A stretch of DNA of 64,000 nucleotides from Pomphorhynchus laevis. Its lineage: Eukaryota > Acanthocephala > Palaeacanthocephala > Echinorhynchida > Pomphorhynchidae. Below are positions 45,260-55,190 of this stretch, piece after piece. Every line of letters begins with the position of its first letter. Positions within the stretch are counted from its first letter, which is position 1. The DNA lies in assembly GCA_012934845.2 (NCBI GenBank), contig WNNJ02003691.1, positions 62,001-126,000 of the forward strand, read 5' to 3'. The position numbers were made by a program, and so were the translations under genes. The notes under the pieces are model-generated. The model was given only the letters and a program-made list of their open reading frames with translations, ran no database searches and was not told the origin of the DNA.

Positions 45260-46489
45260 ATGAAATTAATCAAGACAGAGTATGGACACGGCGTGCCAAT
45301 GGCCCTGGATACTTTAACATGCGGTAAATCAGTGAGACATATACTTATTGATAAGCATCCACAACCAGCTGACATACATGAGGAAGCACTAGTCACTCAA
45401 CCAATAACCGAAATACATGACTTCAACCAAGTTGCTTTCGAGAGTATTGACGGATCAAAAATAATTGAGGCTGCTAAGAGAACAAAGGGTAGTGCAGGAC
45501 CTTCTGGAATGGACGCAAAAGCATGGACCGAAATGCTTTCGAATTTCGGTACGGAGTCACAACAATTAGCGGATGCTCTAGCATTGTTTGCTCAACGAAT
45601 CGCTACTAAGGAAGTTTCTGATGAGTCGATCAAAGCTTTTACGACAAGCCGCCTTATTGCATTAAGTAAGAATCCAGGTATGCGTCCAATTGGAATAGGT
45701 GATGTCTCAAGACGTATCGTATCGAAAGTCATACTTGATGTTGCACGGCCACAGCTACAACAGATATGCGGTAAAACACAGTTTTGTGCTGGTCAGCGCG
45801 CAGGTACTGAATAAGTAGTCCATGCCTTACGTGATTTGTTATCGAGTAAACCAAACTCGGTGGTCTTGACTATTGATGCAGATAATGCATTTAATCTAAT
45901 CAACAGGAAAACTGCCCTGGCCAACATGCCACAAATATGCCCAGCGCTATCGAATGTTCTGTCAAACCTCTATAGAAACCCGACGTCATTGACAATCGGA
46001 AATGAAATCATACTCTCCCAAGAAGGATTTACACATGGAGATGTTTTATCGATGTCTGCTTATGCTGCAGCTACACTTCCTATGATACAAAAGATATCTG
46101 CGGAGTATCCTGATGTGCTCCAATGCTGGTATGCTGATGACGGCAATATGGTCGGTGATCCTGATACAGTGAAGATGGCGTTTGAACTGCTACGAAAAAT
46201 TGGACCGTCATATGGTTTCTTAGTTAATCCGGCAAAATGTCGACTATACGGAAATGGATGTATAGCTGAAACGCTCCACGCTTTATTTGATGACCTTCAA
46301 ATTTCTGTTGACATGGATGGCGTGTCTATATTGAATATGCTCTTTGTAAAAGAGCATATTCAATCTGATGTACGTTCGTTGATCGAGACAGTTACTCGTC
46401 TCACACAAATCGGTCGTTCAGAGCTACAGATCGCATTCGTTGCTCTCATAAGATCTCTTATAAGCATGAGCTCTCATAAGATCTTATGA
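45260..46489 (+). pseudogene. RLE-type LINE, reverse transcriptase
   Basis: One frame with a single stop at 45812-45814. Order: TKGSAGPSGMDAKAWTEML, SRLIALSKNPGMRPIGIGD, VVLTIDADNAFNLINRKTA (motif A, with Asp-Ala-Asp-Asn-Ala-Phe), LSQEGFTHGDVLSMSAYA (motif B), CWYADDGNMVG (motif C) and NPAKCRLYG. The thumb region near 46330-46364 is a perfect 16-bp palindrome. The frame changes near 46440-46490, where CTCATAAGATCT is duplicated. Confidence 0.8.
46330..46364. repeat. short-spacer palindrome in RT coding sequence
   Basis: Perfect 16-bp arms (ATTGAATATGCTCTTT and complement), 3-nt spacer. Confidence 0.93.
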
Positions 46490-47622
46490 TCGAGCAAAGA
46501 TCATGTCATTGCTCGATTGAGTGGTTTGAGGCGCTGGCACAATCGATAAGATCGATGATAACTGAATTAACTGGAATTGACATTGAAACAAATGAAGTTC
46601 TATGGAGGGTGTTTAACATGACTTTGAGAGATGGTGGTATCGGCGTTAAAGACCCTATGCGTTCAGTAGACCAAGAATATAACGCTTCACGTATGGTGTG
46701 CGAGACATGTTTAGGAGACGTTACGGGGCTAGATCTAATAAATAATCAAAACAGATTATGTAAAGAAATTCGTGCTAACCGTTTAAAATCGGAAAGGATG
46801 AATCACAAAGACATTATAAATCAGGTCGACCCTACTCTCAAAAATGCCATCGAGCGTGCATCAGTATCTGGATCATCTTCGTGGTTGTCAACATACCCAA
46901 CAAACAGTTATTCTTCCAGAATAAGCATTACAGTCTTTCAAGATGCACTAGCCACCAGATACGGATTTCTCCATCCCTCATCACCGAAATACTGCCAATG
47001 TAAAGAACAAAACTCGATATCACACACTTTCTCGTGCCCTTTAGGCGGCTTGCCATCAATGAGACACGATGCTGTCCGTGATTTTCTAACGAATAGATTA
47101 TCCGAATGTTGTCGTAACGTAGCAATCGAGCCAAAACTATCCCCTCTGCATGATGAAATATGCTTCCAAAATCACGGTACAACTATTGATCGTGAAGCGA
47201 GACTTGACATATCATGTTACGGAATCTTTGGAAACAGAACGGAGTGTACTTTCCTTGATATCTGTGTGTTCAACGCATACGCTCCCTCTAACTCCAGTAA
47301 GAGTATCGGACCATGCTTCGAATATCATGAACTAAGGAAGAAAAGGAAGTATCTTGAGAGAGTAAATAGCATAGAGCATGCGTCATTTATTCCCGTAGTA
47401 TTTTCGATGCTCGGAGGGGCGGGTACGGAAGCGGCAATCCTGTTAAAGAGAATCGCGGGCTCCATGGCAAGGAGTCATAACAGCTCATACAACGATGAAA
47501 TAAGCAGATTACGTAGTGGCATCAGCGTTATCCTTGCAAAGATGACTTCTCGATGTGTCCGTGGAGCTCGATCAGCTATAAATCGTCCTCAAAGGGATTT
47601 ATGTTTAATCAATGAAGAATAA
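46486..47622 (+). CDS. RLE-type LINE, C-terminal zinc and PD-(D/E)XK nuclease region
   Basis: 378 codons. A CQCKEQNSISHTFSC motif (C-x-C-x7-H-x3-C) is followed by MRHDAVRDFL, then EARLDISCYGIFGNRTECTF and LDICVFNAY: the zinc-binding and PD-(D/E)XK pattern of the restriction-like endonuclease of R2-type LINEs, which nicks the target DNA. Next come YHELRKKRKYLERV and FIPVVFSMLGGAGTEA, typical of this family. The frame is continuous to the TAA at 47620-47622. Entry is by a frame change from the RT near 46480. Confidence 0.8.
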   Translation: MIEQRSCHCSIEWFEALAQSIRSMITELTGIDIETNEVLWRVFNMTLRDGGIGVKDPMRSVDQEYNASRMVCETCLGDVTGLDLINNQNRLCKEIRANRLKSERMNHKDIINQVDPTLKNAIERASVSGSSSWLSTYPTNSYSSRISITVFQDALATRYGFLHPSSPKYCQCKEQNSISHTFSCPLGGLPSMRHDAVRDFLTNRLSECCRNVAIEPKLSPLHDEICFQNHGTTIDREARLDISCYGIFGNRTECTFLDICVFNAYAPSNSSKSIGPCFEYHELRKKRKYLERVNSIEHASFIPVVFSMLGGAGTEAAILLKRIAGSMARSHNSSYNDEISRLRSGISVILAKMTSRCVRGARSAINRPQRDLCLINEE

Positions 47623-48039
47623 TTTAGTGACTTTTTGAATATTAAAACTGGCTTGGTGAGGTTTTTTTCTTTAAAATTGTAAATTAAGGCCCATTTGCGG
47701 GAACCTATATTAATGTAATAATATTTATAATAATAAAAAAATATATTAATAAAAAAATTAATATAATATATCTTATAAAATATTATCAATATATTATACT
47801 ATTAAGCTATTAAAGTAGCTATTATTTAGCTATTAAGCTATTACTATATTAAACTATTAAGCGAATAAAATGAAACAGAAAATAGTAAAATATATAAATC
47901 AACACAATAATATAAAAAATAAATTTTAAATCAACGGAAAATTGTTATGGATGGATAATAAATAATATACTTTGTATTATAAATTGATTGTTCACTCATA
48001 TTGTATTATTTATTAGTGGAGAGAGTGAAGAAAATGTTT

Positions 48040-48092
48040 ATTTAATCTCTAATTTTCAATAGCCTACTGCTATCATCATCAGGAGTAAATGT
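48040..48092 (-). ncRNA. hammerhead-like ribozyme, minus strand
   Basis: Complement of CTGATGA at 48076-48082 and of GAAA at 48054-48057. Same stem II (GATAGC/GCTATT), AATT for stem III, triplet TTA, and stem I with CTC/GAG next to the core, then ATTTA/TAAAT beyond a 2-nt bulge. It is the better-paired of the two arms. Confidence 0.62.
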
Positions 48093-48144
48093 TACAAAAA
48101 ATATTTTTACTTAAAATATTATTACGTAAAAATATTTTTTGTAA

Positions 48145-48195
48145 CATTTATTCCTGATGATGATAGCAGTAGGCTATTGAAAATTCGAGATTAAA
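48145..48195 (+). ncRNA. hammerhead-like ribozyme, plus strand
   Basis: Core CTGATGA at 48154-48160, stem II GATAGC-AGTAG-GCTATT (48162-48178), GAAA at 48179-48182, minimal stem III AATT (self-complementary, no loop), cleavage triplet TTC ending at 48186, then stem I GAG...TAAAT with ATTTATTC upstream. One extra T sits between the core and stem II. Minimal stem III is a known trait of PLE hammerheads, which may act as dimers. Confidence 0.6.
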
Positions 48196-48833
48196 TATTT
48201 TTTTCACTCTATCCACTAATAAATAATATACTCTGTATTAGAATAAATACTAGATAATCAAATTTAATTAGATTAAATAAGACTTTAGTACATATTTGGC
48301 TCCGCTGCTATGTTGAGTCTAGGATTATGGGTAGAAACATTATAACATAGCAGTTCCTCCTGATGACCTTTAACATCGTCTTTATTTTTAATTTTAACAT
48401 CAGCAGTTAAAATTAAAATTAAATTATTGAATTATTTAATTAGATTAAATTATTTAGATCAATCTTCTGTCAATCCATAAAAATTAAATTTTAAAATTTT
48501 CTTCACTTTTTTAATTTCAATACTTCAAATTTATATATAGATTTATACCTAAATTGAACACGCCATCCCTAATTTAACATTATGTTTCTTCATCTGGAAG
48601 TTGGATTGAGCTAAAATTTTTACAGTTGATATATTCGACTTCGATGATTTATATAATAAAAAATCGATGTGTTTACTGAAAAATTTGAGAAAAAAAAGTT
48701 TTTATCTCAAAATCATAAAATTTTAAAACTTTTACTTGATATAATTTTTATATGTTAATAATAATACAAATTTATTTAACGTGGCAAATGCGTACAAGCT
48801 GCACGCTTACAAGTCCACTAAAAAATGAAAAAG

Positions 48834-51729
48834 TCAAGCAGATAACTTGTTTAAATGAAATCGGATTTGGCGTTTGAAGCACGGCAGGGAAGTTGATTGG
48901 CGTATATGAATGGGCAGATGATTCCACGATAGAGGAGCAGCCACCAGGAAGGAGCGGAGTCCAAAGGAGGTAAAGTAGATTGGGACATGTAAAAGAAGGG
49001 ACTTACAGGAACGCAAGGAACAGTAAACATGACGAGAATTATCAAGAAAAGGGAGGTTGAGAAATGAAGGGGTATGAAAAGTAACGAGGCGGACAACAAC
49101 TAGAAGAAGACAAATTTGACACGACAATAAATTGTAGGTAAATCGAAAGAAGCAAGGTGGTAGGATGTATAATCAAAACGACGAAGACGGAGGAGAATTC
49201 GGACGGCTGCGTTGACGATGCGTTGTAGGGGAAGAGGAGTGGATCTAGGTGAGTTGGAAAATATATTAAGACAATAATCGAGTCTAGAAAAAAGGAGAGA
49301 AGATATGAGTCATACAAGAAGGGAAATCGATCAATCTACGAACTTGACGGATGTTGCGAAGTATCAAGGTAGATGAGCGTACTTTATCTTTAACGAAAGG
49401 TTTAAGTGAAAGTCGGTTGTCGAAATGGAAGCCTAGGAAAACGAGATTATCAACGATAGGAAGAATTGTGGAATTTAATGATACGGAGGGAGGTTCTAAG
49501 CCGAGGCGTCGAGGTAGGATCCAGATAATTTTGGATTTATTAGGATTCAGAGAAAGGCGAAGGAAAGAAAGATTATTCGAAAATTGAGACAAGACAGTCG
49601 GAAGCAGAAACACTAAGATCGTGAATACGATAAACAGGTGCATGAGCATAGATGAGAATGTCATCAACATATTGCATAACATGGAAGTTAAATTTATGAG
49701 AAATCGAAGACAAATCACCGAGAAAAAGAGAGAAAGCATAGGGCCTAATACGGAGCCTTGTGGAACACCGGACGGGATGAAGAAGGATGGAGAGATAATA
49801 GTTAGAATAGACGCGAAATGTACGGTTTGATAGATATGAAGAAAACCATGATACAGTGGGTAAAGAGAAGTCATAATCATGACGAAAGCGATGGAAAAGA
49901 ATCGTGTGATCGACGATGCCAAAATCAGACGATAGATCAAGAGAAACTATTAAACTACATTATTTATAATCGCGCGATATGAGTAAGTCGTTATAAACTT
50001 TAAGACAGGCAATTTCAGTAGTAATTTGAGCGAAAATCGGCTTGGTAGGGAGGAAATAAGTTGGAGGAAAAGAGATATGTATTAACTTGCTTAGGAACGA
50101 GACGCGCAAGGAGTTTAGAGAGGGTTAGGAGGAGTGAGATAGGATGGTACGAAGATTGTAGTGAGGAGTCGAGAGATTGGTTTTTGATGAGAGGGCGAAC
50201 AGTAGCGCATTTCAAGATGGAAGGAAATGTACGGCTACGGATGGACGAGTTGAACAATGTGATTAAGAAGGGTAAGATAGAGGAGCAGATATTTTTAAGC
50301 AAGTGAGTGGGAATTGGGTCAGAAGGAGAGGTTTTATTAGGTAATGACAGCAGAACCGAAGAAACTTTATCAGACGAAACGGGAAGAAGGTGGAATAGTT
50401 CTGGGAGAGAAGTATTGAAAGAGAAGAGTGGATACAAGGGGGCTATGGGTAATAGGGAAAGTAAATTAGATAGCTTAGTTTGTAGATAAGAAGAAAATTC
50501 ATCAGGATTTATATTACAAGGGGTAGGTGATCGTGAAAGAATTGAGTTTAAGATTTTCCAATTAGATTTATAGTTGAAAGATGACTCGAGTTGATTTCGC
50601 CAAAAGAGAGTATGTTTAGTACTATAAGAATGAGATGTGAACGGCGTTGAGAAAAGTAGGAATCACGAAGATTGGGAGGGAGTGAGTTGGGAGAACGTTT
50701 AAGAATGTGTTTATACATACGAAAAGAGTGACGGAGTCGACGCTTAGAAAGACTACAGTCAGAATCGAACCAGGGAGCATGGCGCAAGCGCTGGGAACGT
50801 CGAAGTCGACTAGGCAGAAGGTTATTGAGGATCGACGTAAGTTCAGAATCAAATAGAATGCAGAGATCATCGGGAGAGAGATAGTTAAGAGGAAGTGACA
50901 AGAGTGAAGAATTAAGTAAGGCTGTGCAGAGAATAGGGATATCGAGAAGCTTCCAGGGTCAACTTGGTGTGGATAATGGTAAAGGCGGAGAAGGAGGATT
51001 GGGAAGAGTAAGAGTGACAAGCAAATGATCGGACAAACCAGGATCAGTAATTGACAAGGAGGTATAGTCATTGAAGCAGATAGGTACAGCAATGATGTCG
51101 AGAGCACCGCCGAGAATATGAGTTGGGCTTGTTGAAAGTAATTTATAGCTAAAATCAGAAAAAAGATTAGCTAAAGTGATAGAGTCAGAGTCAGCCGGGC
51201 TATCAAGACGAATGTTAAAGTCACTGAGAACAAAAGAAGGAGTATACGACAATGAACAGTGAGACATAAGATCTGTAATGTCGTAAAAGAAGAAACGTAA
51301 TGGGGCAACTGAACCTGGACGGTATACAATCACAAGTTCCAGAGGGAAATAAGTTGATAATCTGCATATGAGTAATTCGAACGAGGTGTAACGGATGTTA
51401 ACGTTAATTTTACGTGCAGACATTGGGTGACGAGCAATGGCAACAACACCGCTATGGTTAGAAGCAGTAGATGTATGAGAGGCAATTTGACGAGCTTATT
51501 CAACTAGAGAACAACCAGAGTGACATAGACGACGAATAGCAATATCGTAAGTGTCAGAGTGCCATGATTCGGTAATGCTGAGAATATCGATAGATAATTG
51601 ATCGAAGATATCGAGAAGCATATCAGCTTTATGAAGAATGGAGCGAGTGTTGAATAGACTAAGACGAAAAGTATGCTTAGGAGCGAGATCGACTAGCGAA
51701 GAAGACAAGGTGGAGATATGGGACGCCAT
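48834..51729 (-). pseudogene. CR1-type LINE ORF2, endonuclease and RT
   Basis: Starts MASHISTLSSSLVDL, with LSLFNTRSILHKADMLL and DILSITESWHSD (first endonuclease blocks), then VLSDFNIRLDSPADSD and ITDPGLSDHLLV (last block). RT: NKTSPSDPIPTHLLKNI, YHPISLLLTLSKLLARLVP, GVPQGSVLGPMLSLFF (motif B), LNPNKSKIIW and VDNLVFLGFHFDNRL. Motif A and the YADD box lie in other frames (MQYVDDILIY-like near 49650). The C-terminus is FGLRSFLVAAPLSWNHLP. At least four frame changes. Confidence 0.8.
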
Positions 51730-52235
51730 CAGATTTTTGGCCTTGTGTGTACAACGTGAAAATTGCCGTTGATTTGACGTATAGATAAAGATGACTCGCC
51801 GTTTGTTTCACGTCGATGTTTCTCAATGCGAGCTAAATTGAGCTGGGCAATATCAGAAAGGTAGTGGTCAGTAAAGATACGACAAGTAGATGAAGTGTTA
51901 AGAAGTTTAAAACGTTTGGAGAGTACCGAAGAGGCATGTGAACTATGTTGGAAAAAGATTTTTAAGAGTGGAGGACTTAGATGATTGGATTTAGTGGATT
52001 TGTTTAAACGAATAAAGCATACAGGACCGATATTATTAAAGAGGGATGGGTTATCATCAGGAAGAATGGTTGCTAGGATAGGCCTGAAAGCAGATACATC
52101 ATCATCGATTCGAGATTGTGGAGAACCAGATTCGGAAAGCTTTAAGTTTGATATGATAATGCAGCGATCACGCGAAGGAAAACGATTTTGTGGAAGTGGT
52201 GAACGGACAGAGATGGTAGGAGTCGAGGCAGATGA

Positions 52236-53201
52236 TCAGATAGAAGTGGAAATGACAGGGGTGCTTGATAGAGAATTAATATTGGTTGGAGCAAGTGTGA
52301 CAGGAGCGGGGTGTTGAATCGGTTGATCAGAGATGTGACTGAAGATGATTTTGAATAAAGGATGCAAATTATTTGGAAGTGTTACGTGGAAGGTAGAGTA
52401 AGGATAATTAAGATAAGTTGGATCATGTGTAACAGGAGTGGAGTGTTGAATCAATTGATCGGAAATGTTACTGGAAATGATTTTGATGGAAGGATGTACA
52501 TTATTGGAAGGTGATACGTGGGAGATAGAGTAAGGAGAATTAAGATAGGTTGGAGCATGTGTAACATGAGTGGAGTGTTGAATCGGTTGATCAGAGATGT
52601 TACTTGATATGATTTTTACGGAATGATGTAAATTATTTAGAAGTGATACAGGGGGGGTCGAGTAAGGAGTTCGTGAGGAGAATAAAGAAGTTTGAGATTT
52701 ATTTAGATTGGGGGAGGAATAGGAAAGAGGAGGTACGAGATGAAGAGCTTTGCCGTTAGCATTGTTAGAATGAGAAAGATTAATGGAAGTTTGGTTCGTA
52801 GTTGAACGAGGAGTGTGTGAGAGAGTAGGTTTAATAATGGGATTATAAGATGCGAAATCAGGTGTTGATGCGAGGGAATTATCTAAAACAGCATTGGTCT
52901 GAGTGGTCGTGTGTGATACAGGAGTAGAGGAGCAGGATAACTGTAGTAGTCGTACTGATGTACAAAAACCGCATGTGAACTGTTTACGTTTATACACCGA
53001 GTGGTCGGATATTTTAACATGAACAAGTGTCCATACATCACAATCTTTGGAATCACATCCGATTTCAAAACTGGTATAACCATCATTGCATTCCGATGTG
53101 GAAGATGCTTGATCAGGAACAGGGATCTGAGATCGCGCTTTTTTAGGCATGAACAATTGTTTATTGATGAGGTATTTAAAGTTCCAGGTCGTAATATGCA
53201 C
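52236..53201 (-). CDS. CR1-type LINE ORF1, zinc finger plus tandem repeats
   Basis: 321 codons. N-terminal MPKKARSQIPVPDQAS, then a finger-like part with FEIGCDSKDCDVW and FTCGFC, similar to the PHD-like finger of CR1 ORF1 proteins. The second half contains three tandem copies of a unit of about 42 residues with the signature IISSNISDQPIQHST and APTYLNSPYS. The native Met is likely the second one (MPKKAR). ORF1 goes on in another frame after 52236. Confidence 0.75.
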   Translation of the reverse strand: MHITTWNFKYLINKQLFMPKKARSQIPVPDQASSTSECNDGYTSFEIGCDSKDCDVWTLVHVKISDHSVYKRKQFTCGFCTSVRLLQLSCSSTPVSHTTTQTNAVLDNSLASTPDFASYNPIIKPTLSHTPRSTTNQTSINLSHSNNANGKALHLVPPLSYSSPNLNKSQTSLFSSRTPYSTPPVSLLNNLHHSVKIISSNISDQPIQHSTHVTHAPTYLNSPYSISHVSPSNNVHPSIKIISSNISDQLIQHSTPVTHDPTYLNYPYSTFHVTLPNNLHPLFKIIFSHISDQPIQHPAPVTLAPTNINSLSSTPVISTSI

Positions 53202-53299
53202 TTCGCATTTTATTTTTTTATATTTTTATCTATAAAAATTAAAAATATCTCAAAATATGATTATCCTCGTTTAAAAACCGAATAAGCATGAACGTATCT

Positions 53300-53385
53300 T
53301 TTGATTTTGCATTATTTTTTTATTTTTTCAATTTTATAATTATATTAAATACATAGACTCAGTTAGCTGATTTGTATCGGTGACT
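53300..53385 (+). repeat. PLE terminal motif
   Basis: TTATAATTATATTAAATACATAGACTCAGTTAGCTGATTTG matches the outer end of the PLE at 3380-3420. It lies just outside the 5' end of the CR1-type LINE, as if the LINE had inserted beside or into a PLE end. Confidence 0.75.
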
Positions 53386-53424
53386 TCCTAATCTTGTTGA
53401 CAAACAATGTTTTGATGTGTTTGA

Positions 53425-53450
53425 CGGGCCCATTTGCGGGAGCCCTTTGT
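53425..53450. repeat. RLE-type LINE 3' UTR motif
   Basis: GGCCCATTTGCGGGAGCC matches the 3' UTR motif at 47687-47706 and 53775-53794. Confidence 0.5.
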
Positions 53451-53536
53451 ATGTTCGTAACCAATTTATTAAATTCGTTACTCTATGCATTATTATATTA
53501 TTTATTATTTTTATGGATGGATAAAAATAATAAATG

Positions 53537-54815
53537 AATCGCGGGCTCCATGGCAATGAGTCATAACAGCTCATACAACGATGAAATAAGCAGATTACGT
53601 AGTGGCATCAGCGTTATCCTTGCAAAGATGACTTCTCGATGTGTCCGTGGAGCTCGATCAGCTATAAATCGTCCTCAAAGGGATTTATGTTTAATCAATG
53701 AAGAATAATTTAGTGACTTTTTGAATATTAAAACTGGCTTGGTGAGGTTTTTTTCTTTAAAATTGTAAATTAAGGCCCATTTGCGGGAACCTATATTAAT
53801 GTAATAATATTTATAATAATAAAAAAATATATTAATAAAAAAATTAATATAATATATCTTATAAAATATTATCAATATATTATACTATTAAGCTATTAAA
53901 GTAGCTATTATTTAGCTATTAAGCTATTACTATATTAAACTATTAAGCGAATAAAATGAAACAGAAAATAGTAAAATATATAAATCAACACAATAATATA
54001 AAAAATAAATTTTAAATCAACGGAAAATTGTTATGGATGGATAATAAATAATATACTTTGTATTATAAATTGATTGTTCACTCATATTGTATTATTTATT
54101 AGTGGAGAGAGTGAAGAAAATGTTTATTTAATCTCTAATTTTCAATAGCCTACTGCTATCATCATCAGGAGTAAATGTTACAAAAAATATTTTTACTTAA
54201 AATATTATTACGTAAAAATATTTTTACGTAAAAATATTTTTTTGTAACATTTACTCCTGATGATGATAGCAGTAGGCCTTTGAAAATTCGAGATTAAATA
54301 TTTTTTTCACTCTATCCACTAATAAATAATATACTCTGTATTAGAATAAATACTAGATAATCAAATTTAATTAGATTAAATAAGACTTTAGTACATATTT
54401 GGCTCCGCTGCTATGTTGAGTCTAGGATTATGGGTAGAAACATTATAACATAGCAGTTCCTCCTGATGACCTTTAACATCGTCTTTATTTTTAATTTTAA
54501 CATCAGCAGTTAAAATTAAAATTAAATTATTGAATTATTTAATTAGATTAAATTATTTAGATCAATCTTCTGTCAATCCATAAAAATTAAATTTTAAAAT
54601 TTTCTTCACTTTTTTAATTTCAATACTTCAAATTTATATATAGATTTATACCTAAATTGAACACGCCATCCCTAATTTAACATTATGTTTCTTCATCTGG
54701 AAGTTGGATTGAGCTAAAATTTTTACAGTTGATATATTCGACTTCGATGATTTATATAATAAAAAATCGATGTGTTTACTGAAAAATTTGAGAAAAAAAA
54801 GTTTTTATCTCAAAA
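53537..54815. repeat. duplicated segment, copy 2 (partner 47451-48712)
   Basis: Direct duplicate including the LINE nuclease C-terminus, PLE RT end, twin-hammerhead palindrome (54091-54335) and conserved hairpin. A 17-bp insertion at the palindrome centre adds another TACGTAAAAATATTTT. The plus-strand core CTGATGA is at 54257-54263 with stem II weakened (GGCCTTT); the minus-strand core at about 54126-54178 is unchanged. Confidence 0.92.
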
Positions 54816-54849
54816 AATTATTTATCCTAAGATTTTTTAACTTTTATTT

Positions 54850-55190
54850 AACGTTTCAGGTCGTAATATACAGTAAAAAAAAATTATTTTTTTATTTTTT
54901 CTATAAAAATAGAAAAAATAAAAGATCTTGATCCCTGTTCCTGATCAATATGCTTGATCAGGAACAGGGATCTGAGATCGCGCTTTTTTAGGCACGAACA
55001 ATTGTTTATTGATGAGGTATTTAAAGTTCCAGGTCGTAATATGCAGTTCCATTTTATTTTTTTAATATTTTTATCTATAAAAATTAAAAATATCTCAAAA
55101 TATGATTATCCTCGTTTAAAAAACGAATAAGCATGTACCTATCTCTTGATTTAGCATTATTTTTTTTTATTTTTTCAATTTTATAATTGG
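54850..55190 (-). mobile_element. CR1-type LINE 5' end fragments
   Basis: 54950-55190 repeats 53105-53345 at about 96% identity (5' end of the CR1-type LINE, first ORF1 codons MPKKARSQIP-like, and the adjoining PLE tail). A shorter piece (TCAGGTCGTAATATACAG, about 54855-54920) lies before it, separated by a palindrome at 54930-54972. Confidence 0.75.
54930..54972. repeat. short-spacer palindrome at a fragment boundary
   Basis: Perfect 19-bp arms (54930-54948, 54954-54972), spacer TATGC. The right arm is the CR1 sequence; the left arm is an inverted extension of it. Confidence 0.95.

Larger units (their letters stand above)
44430..47700 (+). mobile_element. LINE with C-terminal restriction-like endonuclease
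   Basis: Nearly complete single-ORF-type non-LTR retrotransposon: Cys-rich N-terminus (44689), RT (45260-46489), and C-terminal zinc-binding and nuclease region (46486-47622). RLE-type LINEs such as the R2 group have this overall order. The RT wording (QEGFTHGD, WYADDGN) is that of a family I recall from cnidarians, sponges and fish rather than classical R2. Broken by a few stops and frame changes, several of them at short palindromes. The 3' UTR includes GGCCCATTTGCGGGAACC, also found at 53427. Confidence 0.8.
48005..48230. repeat. about 225-bp palindrome with a hammerhead core on each strand
   Basis: Left arm about 48005-48115, right arm about 48125-48230, imperfect near the centre and in the outer part. 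Both arms contain the complement or copy of CTCCTGATGATGATAGCAGT and GGCTATTGAAAATT. It is inserted in or forms part of the PLE 3' UTR: the flanking TAATATACTTTGTATTA and TAATATACTCTGTATTA look like a duplicated boundary. Confidence 0.9.
47451..48712. repeat. duplicated segment, copy 1 (partner 53537-54815)
   Basis: About 1.26 kb repeated in direct orientation about 6.09 kb downstream. By eye the copies differ by a few substitutions and one 17-bp insertion in the centre of the hammerhead palindrome. It covers the LINE nuclease C-terminus, its 3' UTR and the adjoining PLE 3' region, so it crosses an element boundary. Confidence 0.92.
47875..48712 (+). mobile_element. Penelope-like element subfamily 2, 3' region
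   Basis: KQKIVKYINQHNNIKNKF codons and ATGGATGGATAATAAA mark the C-terminus of the PLE RT (47875-47975). The 3' UTR follows, interrupted by the twin-hammerhead palindrome (48005-48230). It resumes with CTCTGTATTAGAATAAATAC, the conserved CTGCTATGTT hairpin (48305-48353), TCCTGATGA and the ATTCGACTTCGATG block (48546-48712). Confidence 0.8.
48770..53230 (-). mobile_element. CR1-type LINE, nearly full length
   Basis: Minus strand, 5' end near 53230, ORF1 (53201-52236 and beyond to about 51730), ORF2 with AP endonuclease (51729-50960) and RT (50437-48834), short 3' UTR with GTAAGCGTGCAGCTTGTACG, AATAAAT and a TTATTATTA tail near 48760. Frame changes separate the pieces of ORF2. Related to copies at 28861-30830, 42271-42645 and 43450-43915, of which this is the best preserved. 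Confidence 0.88.

Noticed and set aside
48005-48230. Ordinary DNA-transposon MITE
   Set aside because: The arms meet almost without a spacer, there are no typical TIR ends, and the arms carry conserved hammerhead bases, so a structural RNA origin fits better.
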